Source of the DNA: an uncultured Clostridia bacterium
GTDB taxonomy: Bacteria; Bacillota; Clostridia; Oscillospirales; Oscillospiraceae
Reading direction: 5' to 3'
Assembly (NCBI GenBank): GCA_945876285.1
Contig: CAMCNO010000016.1
Coordinates: 1-35,492 of the forward strand
DNA: 35,492 bases
Shown here: positions 22,690 through 30,354 of the stretch, one piece after another
How the letters are laid out: each line of letters starts with the position of its first letter
Position numbering within the stretch: position 1 is the first letter of the stretch
Position numbers and translations under genes: made by a program
The notes under the pieces: model-generated
The model's database searches: none
What the model saw: the letters and a program-made list of their open reading frames with translations, nothing else
Told to the model about the DNA's origin: nothing

Positions 22690-24984
22690 ATGAGCAAATG
22701 TGTCGGCAAGAGCGTGATCCGGGTGGACGCCTACGAGAAGGCCACCGGCCGCGCGAAGTACATGGACGACCTGTGCGGCCGGGAGGCGCTGGTGGCGAGA
22801 ATTTGCCATTCCACCATTGCCCATGGCTTCGTGAAATCCATCGACACCGCCGAAGCGGAGGCTGTTCCCGGCGTGGTCCGGGTCCTGACCTGCTTCGATG
22901 TCCCTGATCTGCCGTTCCCCACGGCGGGCCATCCCTGGTCCACGGACCCCGGACACCAGGATGTGGCGGACCGCCTGCTGCTGAACCGCCATGTGCGGTA
23001 CTACGGCGACGATGTGGCCGTGGTCATCGCGGACAATGAGGTGGCGGCGGCCCAGGCTGTCCGGGCGCTGAAGGTGGAGTACGAGGAACTGCCCTTTGTT
23101 CTGGATGTGCAGAAGGCCATGGAGTCGGACGCGCCCCAGATCCATGAGGAATTCCCCGGCAATGTGCTCAAGCACACCGACATCCGCCGGGGTAATTACG
23201 AGGAAGCCCGGAAAGAGCCGGGCCTCATCAAGGTCGAGGGCTGGTATGACACTCCCACCGTCCAGCACTGCCACATCGAAAACCACGGCTGCTTTGCCTA
23301 CATGGAGGCGGGCCGGGTCGTGGTGGTCAGCTCCACTCAGATTCCCCACATCGTCCGCCGGGTGGTGGGGCAGGCCTTGGGGCTGCCCTGGGGCAAGGTC
23401 CGCATTGTCAAGCCCTATATCGGCGGCGGCTTCGGAAACAAGCAGGACGCCCTGTATGAGCCTCTGTGCGCCTGGTGCTCCACCCAGGTGGGCGGCCGCC
23501 TGGTGAAGCTGGAGTGCGCGAGAGAGGAGACCTTTGTCTCCAACCGTGTCCGTCACGCCATCCGAACCCATATCATTTCCTACGTCCGGCCTGACGGCAC
23601 TCTAGTGGCCCGGAAGTTCGAGGCGTTCAGCAACCAGGGTGCCTATGCCTCCCACGGCCACGGCGTGGTTGCCAAGGGAATGGGCGCATTCCCCCAGCTG
23701 TATCCCTGCGACAACCTGGAGTGCGACTGCTGGACGGTGTTCACCAACCGCCCCGCCGCAGGCGCCATGCGCGGCTACGGCATCCCCCAGGCCATGTTCG
23801 CCGGAGAGAGCCACATTGACGACATTTGCAAAGCAATCAATATGACCCCGCTGGAGTTCCGCCGGAAGAATCTGATGCCCGTGGGCTATGTGGACGGCTT
23901 CTCCAAGAACGAGCTGTACACGGATACCTTCAACCAGTGCCTGGAAAAGGGCATGGCGGCCATCGACTATGAGCGCAAGGTCGCCGCATATCAGAATCAG
24001 ACCGGCCCTGTCCGTAAAGGTATTGGCCTTGCCGTGTTTTGGTACAATACGGCGGTGTGGCCTATCTCCCTGGAGTCCTCCTCCTGCCGCATGGTGCTGA
24101 ACCAGGACGGTTCTCTCCAGTTCCAGACCGGAGAGACGGAGATCGGCCAGGGCTGCGATACCGCTTATTCTCAGATGGTGGCGGACGCGGTGGGTATTCC
24201 CGTGGAAGACGTCCATGTGGTCTCCAGCCAGGATACCGATGTGACTCCCTTCGGCACCGGCGCCTACGCCTCCCGCCAGACCTATGTGGGCAGCTTTGCC
24301 ATCCAGCAGACTGCCACGGCCCTCCGGGAGCGCATCCTGAACATCGCCCATGAGCAGACCCGGATGCCTGTCAGCAACCTGGACCTGGTGGACGGCCAGA
24401 TCGTCCGCAAGTCCGACGGCCGTATCCTGAAATCCCTTGGTGACCTGGCTACCGAGAGCCTGTATTCCCTGGAGCACAGTCAGCACATCACCGCCGAGAC
24501 CACGGCCCAGATCAAGACCAACGCCTACTCCTTCGGCTGCTCGTTTGCCGAGGTGGAAGTGGATATTCCCATGTGTAAAGTAAAACTCCTGAACATTGTC
24601 AACGTCCACGACTGCGGCCGCCTCATCAATCCCGCTCTGGCGGAGGCCCAGGTCCACGGCGGCATGTCCATGGCCATTGGCTACGGCCTCAGCGAGGAAC
24701 TGAAATTTGACGAGAAAACCGGCAAGCCCCTGAACAATAACCTGCTGGATTACAAGCTGTCCACCTTTATGGACCATCCCACGCTCCAGGCAGAATTCGT
24801 GGAGAATCCGGAGCCTACCAGCCCGTTTGGCACCAAGGCCCTGGGCGAGCCTCCGGCCTGTTCTCCGGCACCCGCTATCCGCAATGCCATCCTGAACGCC
24901 ACCGGGGTCGCCATCGACTGCTGTCCCATTACGCCCCACGTCCTCTACCGGAAGTTCAAAGAGGCCGGGCTCATTACCGACTAA
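22690..24984 (+). CDS. xdhA: Xanthine dehydrogenase, molybdenum-binding subunit
   Basis: The 764-residue protein matches the separate molybdopterin subunit of three-subunit xanthine dehydrogenases, such as E. coli XdhA. Visible features are the N-terminal RVDAYEKATGRAKYMDD, the cofactor loop GGGFGNKQD, AGAMRGYGIPQ, GETEIGQGCDT and active-site Glu720 in FGTKALGEP. It oxidises xanthine or a related purine or heterocycle with subunits XdhB (FAD) and XdhC (FeS). ATG 22690 follows AAGGAGGG. It begins the xdhABC operon, 15 bases ahead of xdhB, divergent from mocA. No convincing promoter of its own was found on the plus strand, so readthrough from upstream is possible. The exact substrate is not determined by sequence. 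Confidence 0.88.
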   Translation: MSKCVGKSVIRVDAYEKATGRAKYMDDLCGREALVARICHSTIAHGFVKSIDTAEAEAVPGVVRVLTCFDVPDLPFPTAGHPWSTDPGHQDVADRLLLNRHVRYYGDDVAVVIADNEVAAAQAVRALKVEYEELPFVLDVQKAMESDAPQIHEEFPGNVLKHTDIRRGNYEEARKEPGLIKVEGWYDTPTVQHCHIENHGCFAYMEAGRVVVVSSTQIPHIVRRVVGQALGLPWGKVRIVKPYIGGGFGNKQDALYEPLCAWCSTQVGGRLVKLECAREETFVSNRVRHAIRTHIISYVRPDGTLVARKFEAFSNQGAYASHGHGVVAKGMGAFPQLYPCDNLECDCWTVFTNRPAAGAMRGYGIPQAMFAGESHIDDICKAINMTPLEFRRKNLMPVGYVDGFSKNELYTDTFNQCLEKGMAAIDYERKVAAYQNQTGPVRKGIGLAVFWYNTAVWPISLESSSCRMVLNQDGSLQFQTGETEIGQGCDTAYSQMVADAVGIPVEDVHVVSSQDTDVTPFGTGAYASRQTYVGSFAIQQTATALRERILNIAHEQTRMPVSNLDLVDGQIVRKSDGRILKSLGDLATESLYSLEHSQHITAETTAQIKTNAYSFGCSFAEVEVDIPMCKVKLLNIVNVHDCGRLINPALAEAQVHGGMSMAIGYGLSEELKFDEKTGKPLNNNLLDYKLSTFMDHPTLQAEFVENPEPTSPFGTKALGEPPACSPAPAIRNAILNATGVAIDCCPITPHVLYRKFKEAGLITD

Positions 24985-24999
24985 AGGAGGGAACACGTT

Positions 25000-25881
25000 A
25001 TGTATGATATGAAAGCACTTTATCAGGCAAAAGACGTTGCTGACGCCGTCGCCCTCCGCATGGCTCACCCCGAGGCCCAGATCATCGCCGGCGGCTCCGA
25101 CGTGCTGGTGCAGATGCGGGAAGGGAAGCGGGCCGGCGTGGAGCTCATCTCCATCCAGGGTCTGAACGAGCTTCGGGGCGTGTCCCTGGAGGATGACGGC
25201 ACCCTGCGCATCGGCTCCCTCACCAGCTTCTCCCACATCACCCGGGACCCCCTCATCCAGAAATACATCAACGTCCTGGGCGAGGCGGTGGACCAGGTGG
25301 GTGGCCCTCAAATTCGGAATATCGGCACCATCGGCGGCAATACCTGCAACGGCGTCACCTCCGCTGACTCCGCCTCCACCCTCCATGCCTATGACGCTAT
25401 CGTGGAGCTGACCGGCCCTGACGGCGTCCGCCGCCAGCCCATCCATGATTTCTACATTAAGGCGGGCAAGGTGGATATCCGGGAGGGCGAGATTCAGACC
25501 GCCATCCTGATCCCGAAGGAGAGCTACGAAAACACCTTCGGCCACTACATCAAGTACGCCATGCGCAACGCCATGGATATCGCCACCCTGGGTACTTCCG
25601 TTAATGTCCGCCTCTCTGCCGACAAGAAGACGGTGGAGCGGGCCAGGGTCGCCTTCGGCGTGGCGGGCCCCGTGCCCCTGCGTGCGGCGACCGCCGAAGC
25701 AGTGGCGGCGGGGAAGGCCGTCAGTATGGAGCTGGCGGAGGCTTTCTCCCAGGCGGTGAAGGAGGACATCAATCCCCGGGATTCCTGGCGTGCCGCCAAG
25801 GACTTCCGTATGCACATCGCAGTGGAGAGCGCGAAGCGCGCCTTCATTGAATCCGTAAAGCTGGCGGGAGGTGCGCTGTAA
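25000..25881 (+). CDS. xdhB: Xanthine dehydrogenase, FAD-binding subunit
   Basis: The 293-residue protein is the FAD subunit of the CO dehydrogenase/xanthine dehydrogenase family. FAD-binding stretches are IIAGGSDVLVQMREG (about 28-42) and IRNIGTIGGNTCNGVTSAD (about 105-123), and the C-terminal domain follows from about 180. It takes electrons from the iron-sulfur clusters of XdhC, probably to pass them to NAD+ or another acceptor. ATG 25000 follows AAAGGAGGG. The stop codon overlaps the start of xdhC (TAATG), which suggests translational coupling. Confidence 0.92.
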   Translation: MYDMKALYQAKDVADAVALRMAHPEAQIIAGGSDVLVQMREGKRAGVELISIQGLNELRGVSLEDDGTLRIGSLTSFSHITRDPLIQKYINVLGEAVDQVGGPQIRNIGTIGGNTCNGVTSADSASTLHAYDAIVELTGPDGVRRQPIHDFYIKAGKVDIREGEIQTAILIPKESYENTFGHYIKYAMRNAMDIATLGTSVNVRLSADKKTVERARVAFGVAGPVPLRAATAEAVAAGKAVSMELAEAFSQAVKEDINPRDSWRAAKDFRMHIAVESAKRAFIESVKLAGGAL

Positions 25882-26390
25882 TGGAAAAGCACGTGACGCA
25901 GGTTCAGACCGTCCATTTTAATCTGAACGGCAAGGATGTGGAGCGGACGGTGGACGTCCGGGCCAGCCTGACCGATATGCTCCGCAATGACTTTCGCATG
26001 ACCTCCGTGAAAAAGGGCTGCGAGGTGGGCGAGTGCGGCGCCTGCAATGTCCTCATTGACGGCGAGGCTTTCAACTCCTGCATTTACCTGGCTGTCTGGG
26101 CCGAGGGCAAGAAGATTCGTACCCTGGAGGGTCTTCTGGGCCCTAACGGCGAGCTCAGCGACATCCAGCAGGCCTTCGTGGACGAGGCTGCCATCCAGTG
26201 CGGCTTCTGCACGCCGGGCTTTATCCTGACGGCGGTGGAGATTTTGGAGAGCGGTAAGGAGTATACCGACGCCGAATTGAGAAAACTCCTCTCCGGCCAC
26301 CTGTGCCGCTGCACCGGGTATGAGAACATCCTCCGGGCGGTGAAAAAGACCATGTACAAGCGGCTGGGCAAGCCCATGCCGGAAAACTGA
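25881..26390 (+). CDS. xdhC: Xanthine dehydrogenase, [2Fe-2S] subunit
   Basis: The 169-residue protein has two [2Fe-2S] clusters: C47, C52, C55 and C67 (GCEVGECGACNVLIDG), and C107, C110, C142 and C144 (QCGFCTPG, HLCRCTGY). It links the molybdenum centre of XdhA to the FAD of XdhB. The ATG overlaps the xdhB stop codon by one base. It is the last gene of xdhABC; a strong terminator begins 11 bases past the stop. Confidence 0.93.
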   Translation: MEKHVTQVQTVHFNLNGKDVERTVDVRASLTDMLRNDFRMTSVKKGCEVGECGACNVLIDGEAFNSCIYLAVWAEGKKIRTLEGLLGPNGELSDIQQAFVDEAAIQCGFCTPGFILTAVEILESGKEYTDAELRKLLSGHLCRCTGYENILRAVKKTMYKRLGKPMPEN

Positions 26391-26400
26391 ACCAATACAA

Positions 26401-26427
26401 AAACCGGGACCAAAGTCCCGGTTTTTT
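26401..26427 (+). terminator. Intrinsic terminator of xdhABC
   Basis: A 10-bp stem (26401-26410 with 26415-26424) with a CAAA loop runs into six T. The T run reaches within a few bases of the next promoter. Confidence 0.92.
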
Positions 26428-26429
26428 GT

Positions 26430-26458
26430 TTGACAGTTTTATCACAAAGTATTATAAT
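26430..26458 (+). promoter_or_regulatory. Consensus promoter of the cytidylate-kinase-like gene
   Basis: Perfect TTGACA (26430-26435), a 17-base spacer and perfect TATAAT (26453-26458). It is the only full-consensus promoter seen in the window and predicts strong constitutive expression. Confidence 0.9.
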
Positions 26459-26486
26459 AAAATCAGCAAAGAGAGGAGGAAGCTCT

Positions 26487-27137
26487 ATGAAAACCATCAT
26501 CACCATCGGTCGGCAGTTCGGCAGCGGCGGTAAGGAAATCGGCATCCGCGTTGCCAAGGAATTGGGTATTCCGTTTTACGATAAGGAGCTGCTCCAGGAG
26601 GCCGCCAAGAAGAGCGGCCTGTGCGAGAAGATTTTTGAAAATTTTGATGAACGCCCCAAGAGCCTGCTGTATTCCATCGCCATGGACTCCTACATGTTTG
26701 CCCTGCCCGGCACCGGCGCGGGGGATTCTCTGGAGCAGCAGGTATATCTGGCAACGTTTGACACCATCCGCCACATCGCGGCGCAGGGCCCCTGCGTGAT
26801 GATTGGCCGCTGCGCGGACTACGCCCTGGCGGATGACCCCAACCACCTGAGCCTGTTCATTTACGCTCCCATGGACGTGCGCATCCAGCGTGTCGCAAAG
26901 CGGCAGCACATCACCCCGGAGGAGGCCCGCAAGCTCATCATCAAGACCGACAAGCGCCGCGCCTCCTATTACGAGTATTATTCCTCCCAGAAGTGGGGCG
27001 CGGTGGGCAGCTACGATTTCTGCCTGGACTCCAGCTATCTGGGACTGGGCGGCACCGTGGAGCTCATTCAGACCATGGTGGCCCACAAGGAGCATCCCAT
27101 CCCCAGCCCCACCGAGGAAGACCCCACCCAGAAGTAA
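26487..27137 (+). CDS. Cytidylate kinase-like P-loop protein
   Basis: The 216-residue cytoplasmic protein begins ITIGRQFGSGGKEIGIRVA, a P-loop typical of the cytidylate kinase-like family, and continues with YDKELLQEAAKKSG, GPCVMIGRCADY and a lid-like region rich in Arg/Lys (VRIQRVAKRQ, IIKTDKRRASYY). It resembles CMP kinase-related proteins common in Clostridia, whose exact substrates are mostly unknown; housekeeping Cmk has a different layout. ATG 26487 follows GAGGAGGA; an extension upstream to 26430 would start inside the promoter. It is a single-gene unit between two terminators. Confidence 0.85.
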   Translation: MKTIITIGRQFGSGGKEIGIRVAKELGIPFYDKELLQEAAKKSGLCEKIFENFDERPKSLLYSIAMDSYMFALPGTGAGDSLEQQVYLATFDTIRHIAAQGPCVMIGRCADYALADDPNHLSLFIYAPMDVRIQRVAKRQHITPEEARKLIIKTDKRRASYYEYYSSQKWGAVGSYDFCLDSSYLGLGGTVELIQTMVAHKEHPIPSPTEEDPTQK

Positions 27138-27144
27138 ATTCTTG

Positions 27145-27176
27145 AAAAATCGGGCCGAACAGGCCCGATTTTTTTG
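27145..27176 (+). terminator. Intrinsic terminator of the cytidylate-kinase-like gene
   Basis: AAAAATCGGGCC (27145-27156) pairs with GGCCCGATTTTT (27162-27173) across a five-base loop, followed by TT. The tail overlaps the next -35 hexamer. Confidence 0.93.
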
Positions 27177-27202
27177 CCCTTTGCCTCTGTCTATGGTATA
27201 CT
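27174..27202 (+). promoter_or_regulatory. Promoter of the glycerate kinase gene
   Basis: TTGCCC (27174-27179), a 17-base spacer and TATACT (27197-27202) lie 28 bases ahead of the start codon. The -35 starts in the T run of the preceding terminator. Confidence 0.6.
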
Positions 27203-27230
27203 GTTTTCATCAGTCAAGGAGGGCACCGCC

Positions 27231-28361
27231 ATGAAAAAATGCATCGTGATCTCGGATTCCTTCAAGGGGACTCTGTCCACTCTGGCCATCTGCGCCATCG
27301 CCCGTGAGGCGTTCCCGGCCCATTTCCCGGACTGCGAGCTGGTGACCCTCCCGGTGGCCGACGGGGGAGAGGGCACCGTGGCCTGTTTTCTGGAGGCCCT
27401 CAAAGCGCAGGCGGTAAGCGTCACTGTCTCCGGCCCCTTCGGGGAGCCGGTCCAGGCGGTCTACGCCAGAAAAGACGCGCTTGCCGTTATCGAAATGGCC
27501 TCCGCCGCCGGACTGCCTCTGGCAGGGGAGCAGCGGGACCCGGAGACCGCCACGACCTACGGCGTGGGCCAGCTCATCCGGCACGCGGTGGAGCAGGGCT
27601 GCACGGATATCCTGCTGGGCCTGGGCGGCAGCGCCACTAACGACGGCGGCTGCGGCTGTGCCGCGGCGCTGGGCACCCGCTTCTACGATACGCAGGGAAA
27701 GTCCTTTGTCCCGGTGGGCGGCACGCTGGCGGACATCGCCCATATCGACACCGCGGAAAGCCGCCGTCTGCTGGAACATGTCCGTGTCACCGTCATGTGC
27801 GACGTGGAGAATCCCCTCTGCGGTCCCAACGGCGCCGCCTGGGTGTTCGGTCCCCAGAAGGGCGCGGACGACGATATGGCTGCCCGGTTGGACGATGGCC
27901 TTCGTCATCTGGACAGCGTTCTTCAGCAGGATTTGGGCCTGCATCTGGCAGACCTCCCCGGCGCGGGAGCGGCGGGCGGCATGGGCGCGGGGAGCATCGC
28001 GTTCCTGGGCGGCACCCTCCGCTCCGGCATCGAAGCGGTGCTGGACACCGTGGAGTTCGACAGCCAACTGAACGGCGCGGACTTGGTCATCACCGGCGAG
28101 GGCCGCATCGACGCCCAGAGCGTTCAGGGCAAGGTCATCTCCGGCATCGCCAAACGCACCGCGCCCCGGAACATTCCGCTGGTGGCTATTGTGGGCGGCA
28201 TTGGCCCCGGCGCGGAGGCGGCCTACGGCCTGGGGCTCACCGCCATGTTCTCCATCAACCGGGCGGCGGAGTCCTTTGCGGAGAGCGCTCCGAAAAGCGC
28301 GGAAAACTACCGCCGCACCCTGTCCGACCTCCTGCGCCTCATCAAAGCCATGGAAGCGTGA
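27231..28361 (+). CDS. Glycerate kinase
   Basis: The 376-residue protein matches the GlxK/GarK glycerate kinase family, which phosphorylates D-glycerate with ATP in the cytoplasm. It shows SDSFKGTLS near the N-terminus, VADGGEGTV, LGLGGSATNDGGCG, CDVENPLCGPNGAA, and ITGEGRIDAQS in the C-terminal half, with the expected length. ATG 27231 follows AAGGAGGG. It is a single-gene unit. Glycerate can come from glyoxylate released in purine breakdown, which would fit the xanthine dehydrogenase genes upstream, but the link is inferred. Confidence 0.93.
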   Translation: MKKCIVISDSFKGTLSTLAICAIAREAFPAHFPDCELVTLPVADGGEGTVACFLEALKAQAVSVTVSGPFGEPVQAVYARKDALAVIEMASAAGLPLAGEQRDPETATTYGVGQLIRHAVEQGCTDILLGLGGSATNDGGCGCAAALGTRFYDTQGKSFVPVGGTLADIAHIDTAESRRLLEHVRVTVMCDVENPLCGPNGAAWVFGPQKGADDDMAARLDDGLRHLDSVLQQDLGLHLADLPGAGAAGGMGAGSIAFLGGTLRSGIEAVLDTVEFDSQLNGADLVITGEGRIDAQSVQGKVISGIAKRTAPRNIPLVAIVGGIGPGAEAAYGLGLTAMFSINRAAESFAESAPKSAENYRRTLSDLLRLIKAMEA

Positions 28362-28394
28362 AAAACGGGACTGCGCATGCAGTCCCGTTTTTTT
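28361..28394. terminator. Bidirectional terminator between glycerate kinase and the ModE-like gene
   Basis: A perfect 14-bp stem (28361-28374 with 28379-28392) closes a GCAT loop, with A and T runs giving T tracts on both strands. It overlaps the last base of the kinase stop codon. Confidence 0.93.
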
Positions 28395-28764
28395 ATTCCG
28401 TTTTTTCCAGCTCCGGGAAGAATCCGAACGCTTCGTCGAACCTTCCCCGGGCGTATTGCTCCACATCCGCCTGGTAGGCCCGGTAGGCTGCCAGCAGACG
28501 CTCTGCCTTGGGTGTCAGCACCGCGCCGCCGCCGTGCTGGCCGCCGATGGTGGACTCCAGCAGCTTGCAGCCGAACACATCCTCCGCCGTGCGGATGATG
28601 CGCCAGGCCTTGGAATAGGCCATCTCCATGGACGCGGCGGCAGCCCGGAGGGACCGGTGCTCCCGCACTCGCTCCAGCAATGTGGCGATGCCCGGCCCGA
28701 AGCACCGCTGGTTGTCATCGGTGAACAGCCGCACCGTCAGCTTCAAATGCAGTTCTTTTTTCAT
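28393..28764 (-). CDS. ModE-type winged-helix regulator (DNA-binding domain only)
   Basis: The 123-residue protein matches the N-terminal winged-helix domain of ModE and LysR-like molybdate regulators: FGPGIATLLERVREHRSL, then the recognition-helix region AAASMEMAYSKAWRIIRTAE, then KLLES, GGQHGGGAVLTPKAERLLAAY. Full ModE has about 260 residues with a C-terminal molybdate-binding domain, which is missing here. ATG 28764 follows GGGAGG; longer upstream frames only extend antisense through the aldo/keto reductase gene. Proximity to two molybdoenzyme loci suggests a role in molybdenum or purine gene control. It is divergently transcribed from the aldo/keto reductase operon through promoters that share one -35 hexamer. 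Confidence 0.85.
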   Translation of the reverse strand: MKKELHLKLTVRLFTDDNQRCFGPGIATLLERVREHRSLRAAAASMEMAYSKAWRIIRTAEDVFGCKLLESTIGGQHGGGAVLTPKAERLLAAYRAYQADVEQYARGRFDEAFGFFPELEKTE

Positions 28765-28789
28765 GCCGCGCCTCCCGTGATTTTTTCTC

Positions 28790-28817
28790 ATTTTACCACA
28801 TCTGTTCTGATTTGCAA
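28790..28817 (-). promoter_or_regulatory. Promoter of the ModE-like gene
   Basis: On the minus strand, TTGCAA (28812-28817), a 16-base spacer and TAAAAT (28790-28795). The -35 is palindromic and is the same six bases used by the divergent promoter. Confidence 0.6.
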
Positions 28818-28839
28818 ACGGTGGAAAATGTGCTACAAT
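28812..28839 (+). promoter_or_regulatory. Promoter of the aldo/keto reductase operon
   Basis: TTGCAA (28812-28817), a 16-base spacer and TACAAT (28834-28839) lie 27 bases ahead of the start codon. Confidence 0.65.
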
Positions 28840-28866
28840 GAAAAAAATGGTTTGGGAGGAAGGAAT

Positions 28867-29895
28867 ATGGAGAAAATCAGACTGGGCCGCACGGAGCTGC
28901 TGGTCACCAAGACGGCTTTCGGCGCCCTGCCCATTCAGCGTATTTCCAAGGCCGACGCGGTGCACCTGGTCCGCCGTGCCGTGGACGCCGGTATCAACTA
29001 TTTTGATACCGCCAACGCCTATACCGACAGCGAGGAGAAGCTGGGCGAGGCCCTGGAGGGCGTCCGCCAAAACGTGGTGATCTCTACCAAGAGCGCTGCC
29101 ACGGACAAGGCCACGGCCCTCCGCCACATCGAGGAGAGCCTGCGCCGCCTGCGGACGGACTACATCGACCTCTTCCAGTTCCACAACCCCGCCGTCCTGC
29201 CGGACCCCACCGACCCCAACGGCGCTTTCGCCGCCGCTCTGGAGATGAAGGAGAAGGGGTACATCCGGCACATCGGCATCACGAACCACCGGCCCAAGGT
29301 GGCCCAGGCGGCCATTGCCTCCGGGAACTTCGAGACGCTGCAGTTCCCCTTCTGTTATCTGGCAACGGACACGGATTTCGCTCTGGTGGAGGGCTGCCGA
29401 AAGGCCGACATGGGCTATATCGCCATGAAGGGCCTCTCCGGCGGCCTGCTGAACAACGCCGCCGCCTGCTACGCCTTTATGGCCCAGTACGACAATGTGG
29501 TGCCTATCTGGGGCATCCAGCATGAGTGGGAGTTGGACCAATGGATCGAGCTGACGAAAAATCCCCCCGCCCTGACCGACGAGCTGAAAGCCGTCATCGA
29601 GCATGACCGCAGGGAGCTGGCGGGCAGCTTCTGCCGCAGCTGCGGCTACTGCCTGCCCTGCGCCGCCAATATCGACATTCCCCAGTCCGCCCGGATGAGC
29701 GCTCTGCTCCGCCGGTCGCCCTATCAGAAGTACATGACGGAGGAATGGTACGAGAAGATGCACCGCATTGAGAACTGCCTCCACTGTGACGCCTGCAAGA
29801 GCCGCTGCCCCTACGGCCTGGACACCCCGGCTCTGCTCCAGCAGCAGCTTCTGGATTACGATGCGTTCTACGCCGAACACCATAACGACAAATAA
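28867..29895 (+). CDS. Aldo/keto reductase with C-terminal 4Fe-4S region
   Basis: The 342-residue protein has an aldo/keto reductase barrel (about 1-240) with catalytic residues D47, Y52, K75 and H106 (FDTANAY, STKS, FQFHNP). Two cysteine groups follow: C256, C259, C262 and C265, then C304, C307, C310 and C314 before PYGLDTP, as in ferredoxin-like [4Fe-4S] domains. This subfamily is common in anaerobes; the carbonyl substrate and the role of the clusters are unknown. ATG 28867 follows GGGAGGAAGG. It leads a short operon with the 29906 and 30355 genes, ten bases ahead of the former. Confidence 0.92.
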   Translation: MEKIRLGRTELLVTKTAFGALPIQRISKADAVHLVRRAVDAGINYFDTANAYTDSEEKLGEALEGVRQNVVISTKSAATDKATALRHIEESLRRLRTDYIDLFQFHNPAVLPDPTDPNGAFAAALEMKEKGYIRHIGITNHRPKVAQAAIASGNFETLQFPFCYLATDTDFALVEGCRKADMGYIAMKGLSGGLLNNAAACYAFMAQYDNVVPIWGIQHEWELDQWIELTKNPPALTDELKAVIEHDRRELAGSFCRSCGYCLPCAANIDIPQSARMSALLRRSPYQKYMTEEWYEKMHRIENCLHCDACKSRCPYGLDTPALLQQQLLDYDAFYAEHHNDK

Positions 29896-29905
29896 GGAGA
29901 CGACC

Positions 29906-30343
29906 ATGCTTTTCAAGAATGAGGAAGCCAGCCTGAAGCTGGATATTGTGAACTATGAATTCCCCCCTGACGGCGGCGACCCCACCAGTGACGACCGAAA
30001 CTGGCTGGTCCTCCGGGCCACCTGGACCCAGGAGGACGGCAACGTGGTGAAGGACTCCAACAGCTGCCTGCTGACCTATGAGCTGCGGGAGATGACCGCC
30101 GGGCTGAAGGTTCTGAACGCGGGCATTAAGACCGAGTACGCCAGCGCCTTTGTGGAGCCGTACTTCGAGCTGGCGGCTCAGGCTGACGGCGACGACTTTC
30201 AGGTGGACGTGTCCTTCTTCCTGCCCAACACCATGGACGGTGAGGACACTGCCGAGCTGACCTGCGCCATGACCAAGGCGGACATGACCGCTCTGATTGA
30301 TGAACTGGACAAGCTCTGCGCCAAATTCCCGGATCGGGCCTGA
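29906..30343 (+). CDS. Small conserved-looking protein, weakly WapI-immunity-like
   Basis: The 145-residue soluble protein is acidic. Its opening, LKLDIVNYEFPP followed by DDRNWLVLRATW, recalls proteins annotated as WapI-family immunity proteins, which begin with a similar beta-rich stretch and a conserved N-W-L. The C-terminal half (TAELTCAMTKADMTALIDELDKL) ends in an amphipathic helix. No toxin gene lies nearby, so an immunity role is doubtful. ATG 29906 follows AAGGAG. It is the second gene of the aldo/keto reductase operon. Confidence 0.6.
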   Translation: MLFKNEEASLKLDIVNYEFPPDGGDPTSDDRNWLVLRATWTQEDGNVVKDSNSCLLTYELREMTAGLKVLNAGIKTEYASAFVEPYFELAAQADGDDFQVDVSFFLPNTMDGEDTAELTCAMTKADMTALIDELDKLCAKFPDRA

Positions 30344-30354
30344 GGAGCGCGCCA

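Noticed and set aside
23602-25815. A 737-codon minus frame antisense to xdhA and xdhB
   Set aside because: The xdh proteins are clear and complete; the antisense product is His/Gly/Val-rich with no motif.
28765-29916. A 384-residue N-terminal extension of the ModE-like protein
   Set aside because: The extension is antisense to the aldo/keto reductase gene; the short form has a proper ribosome site at 28764.
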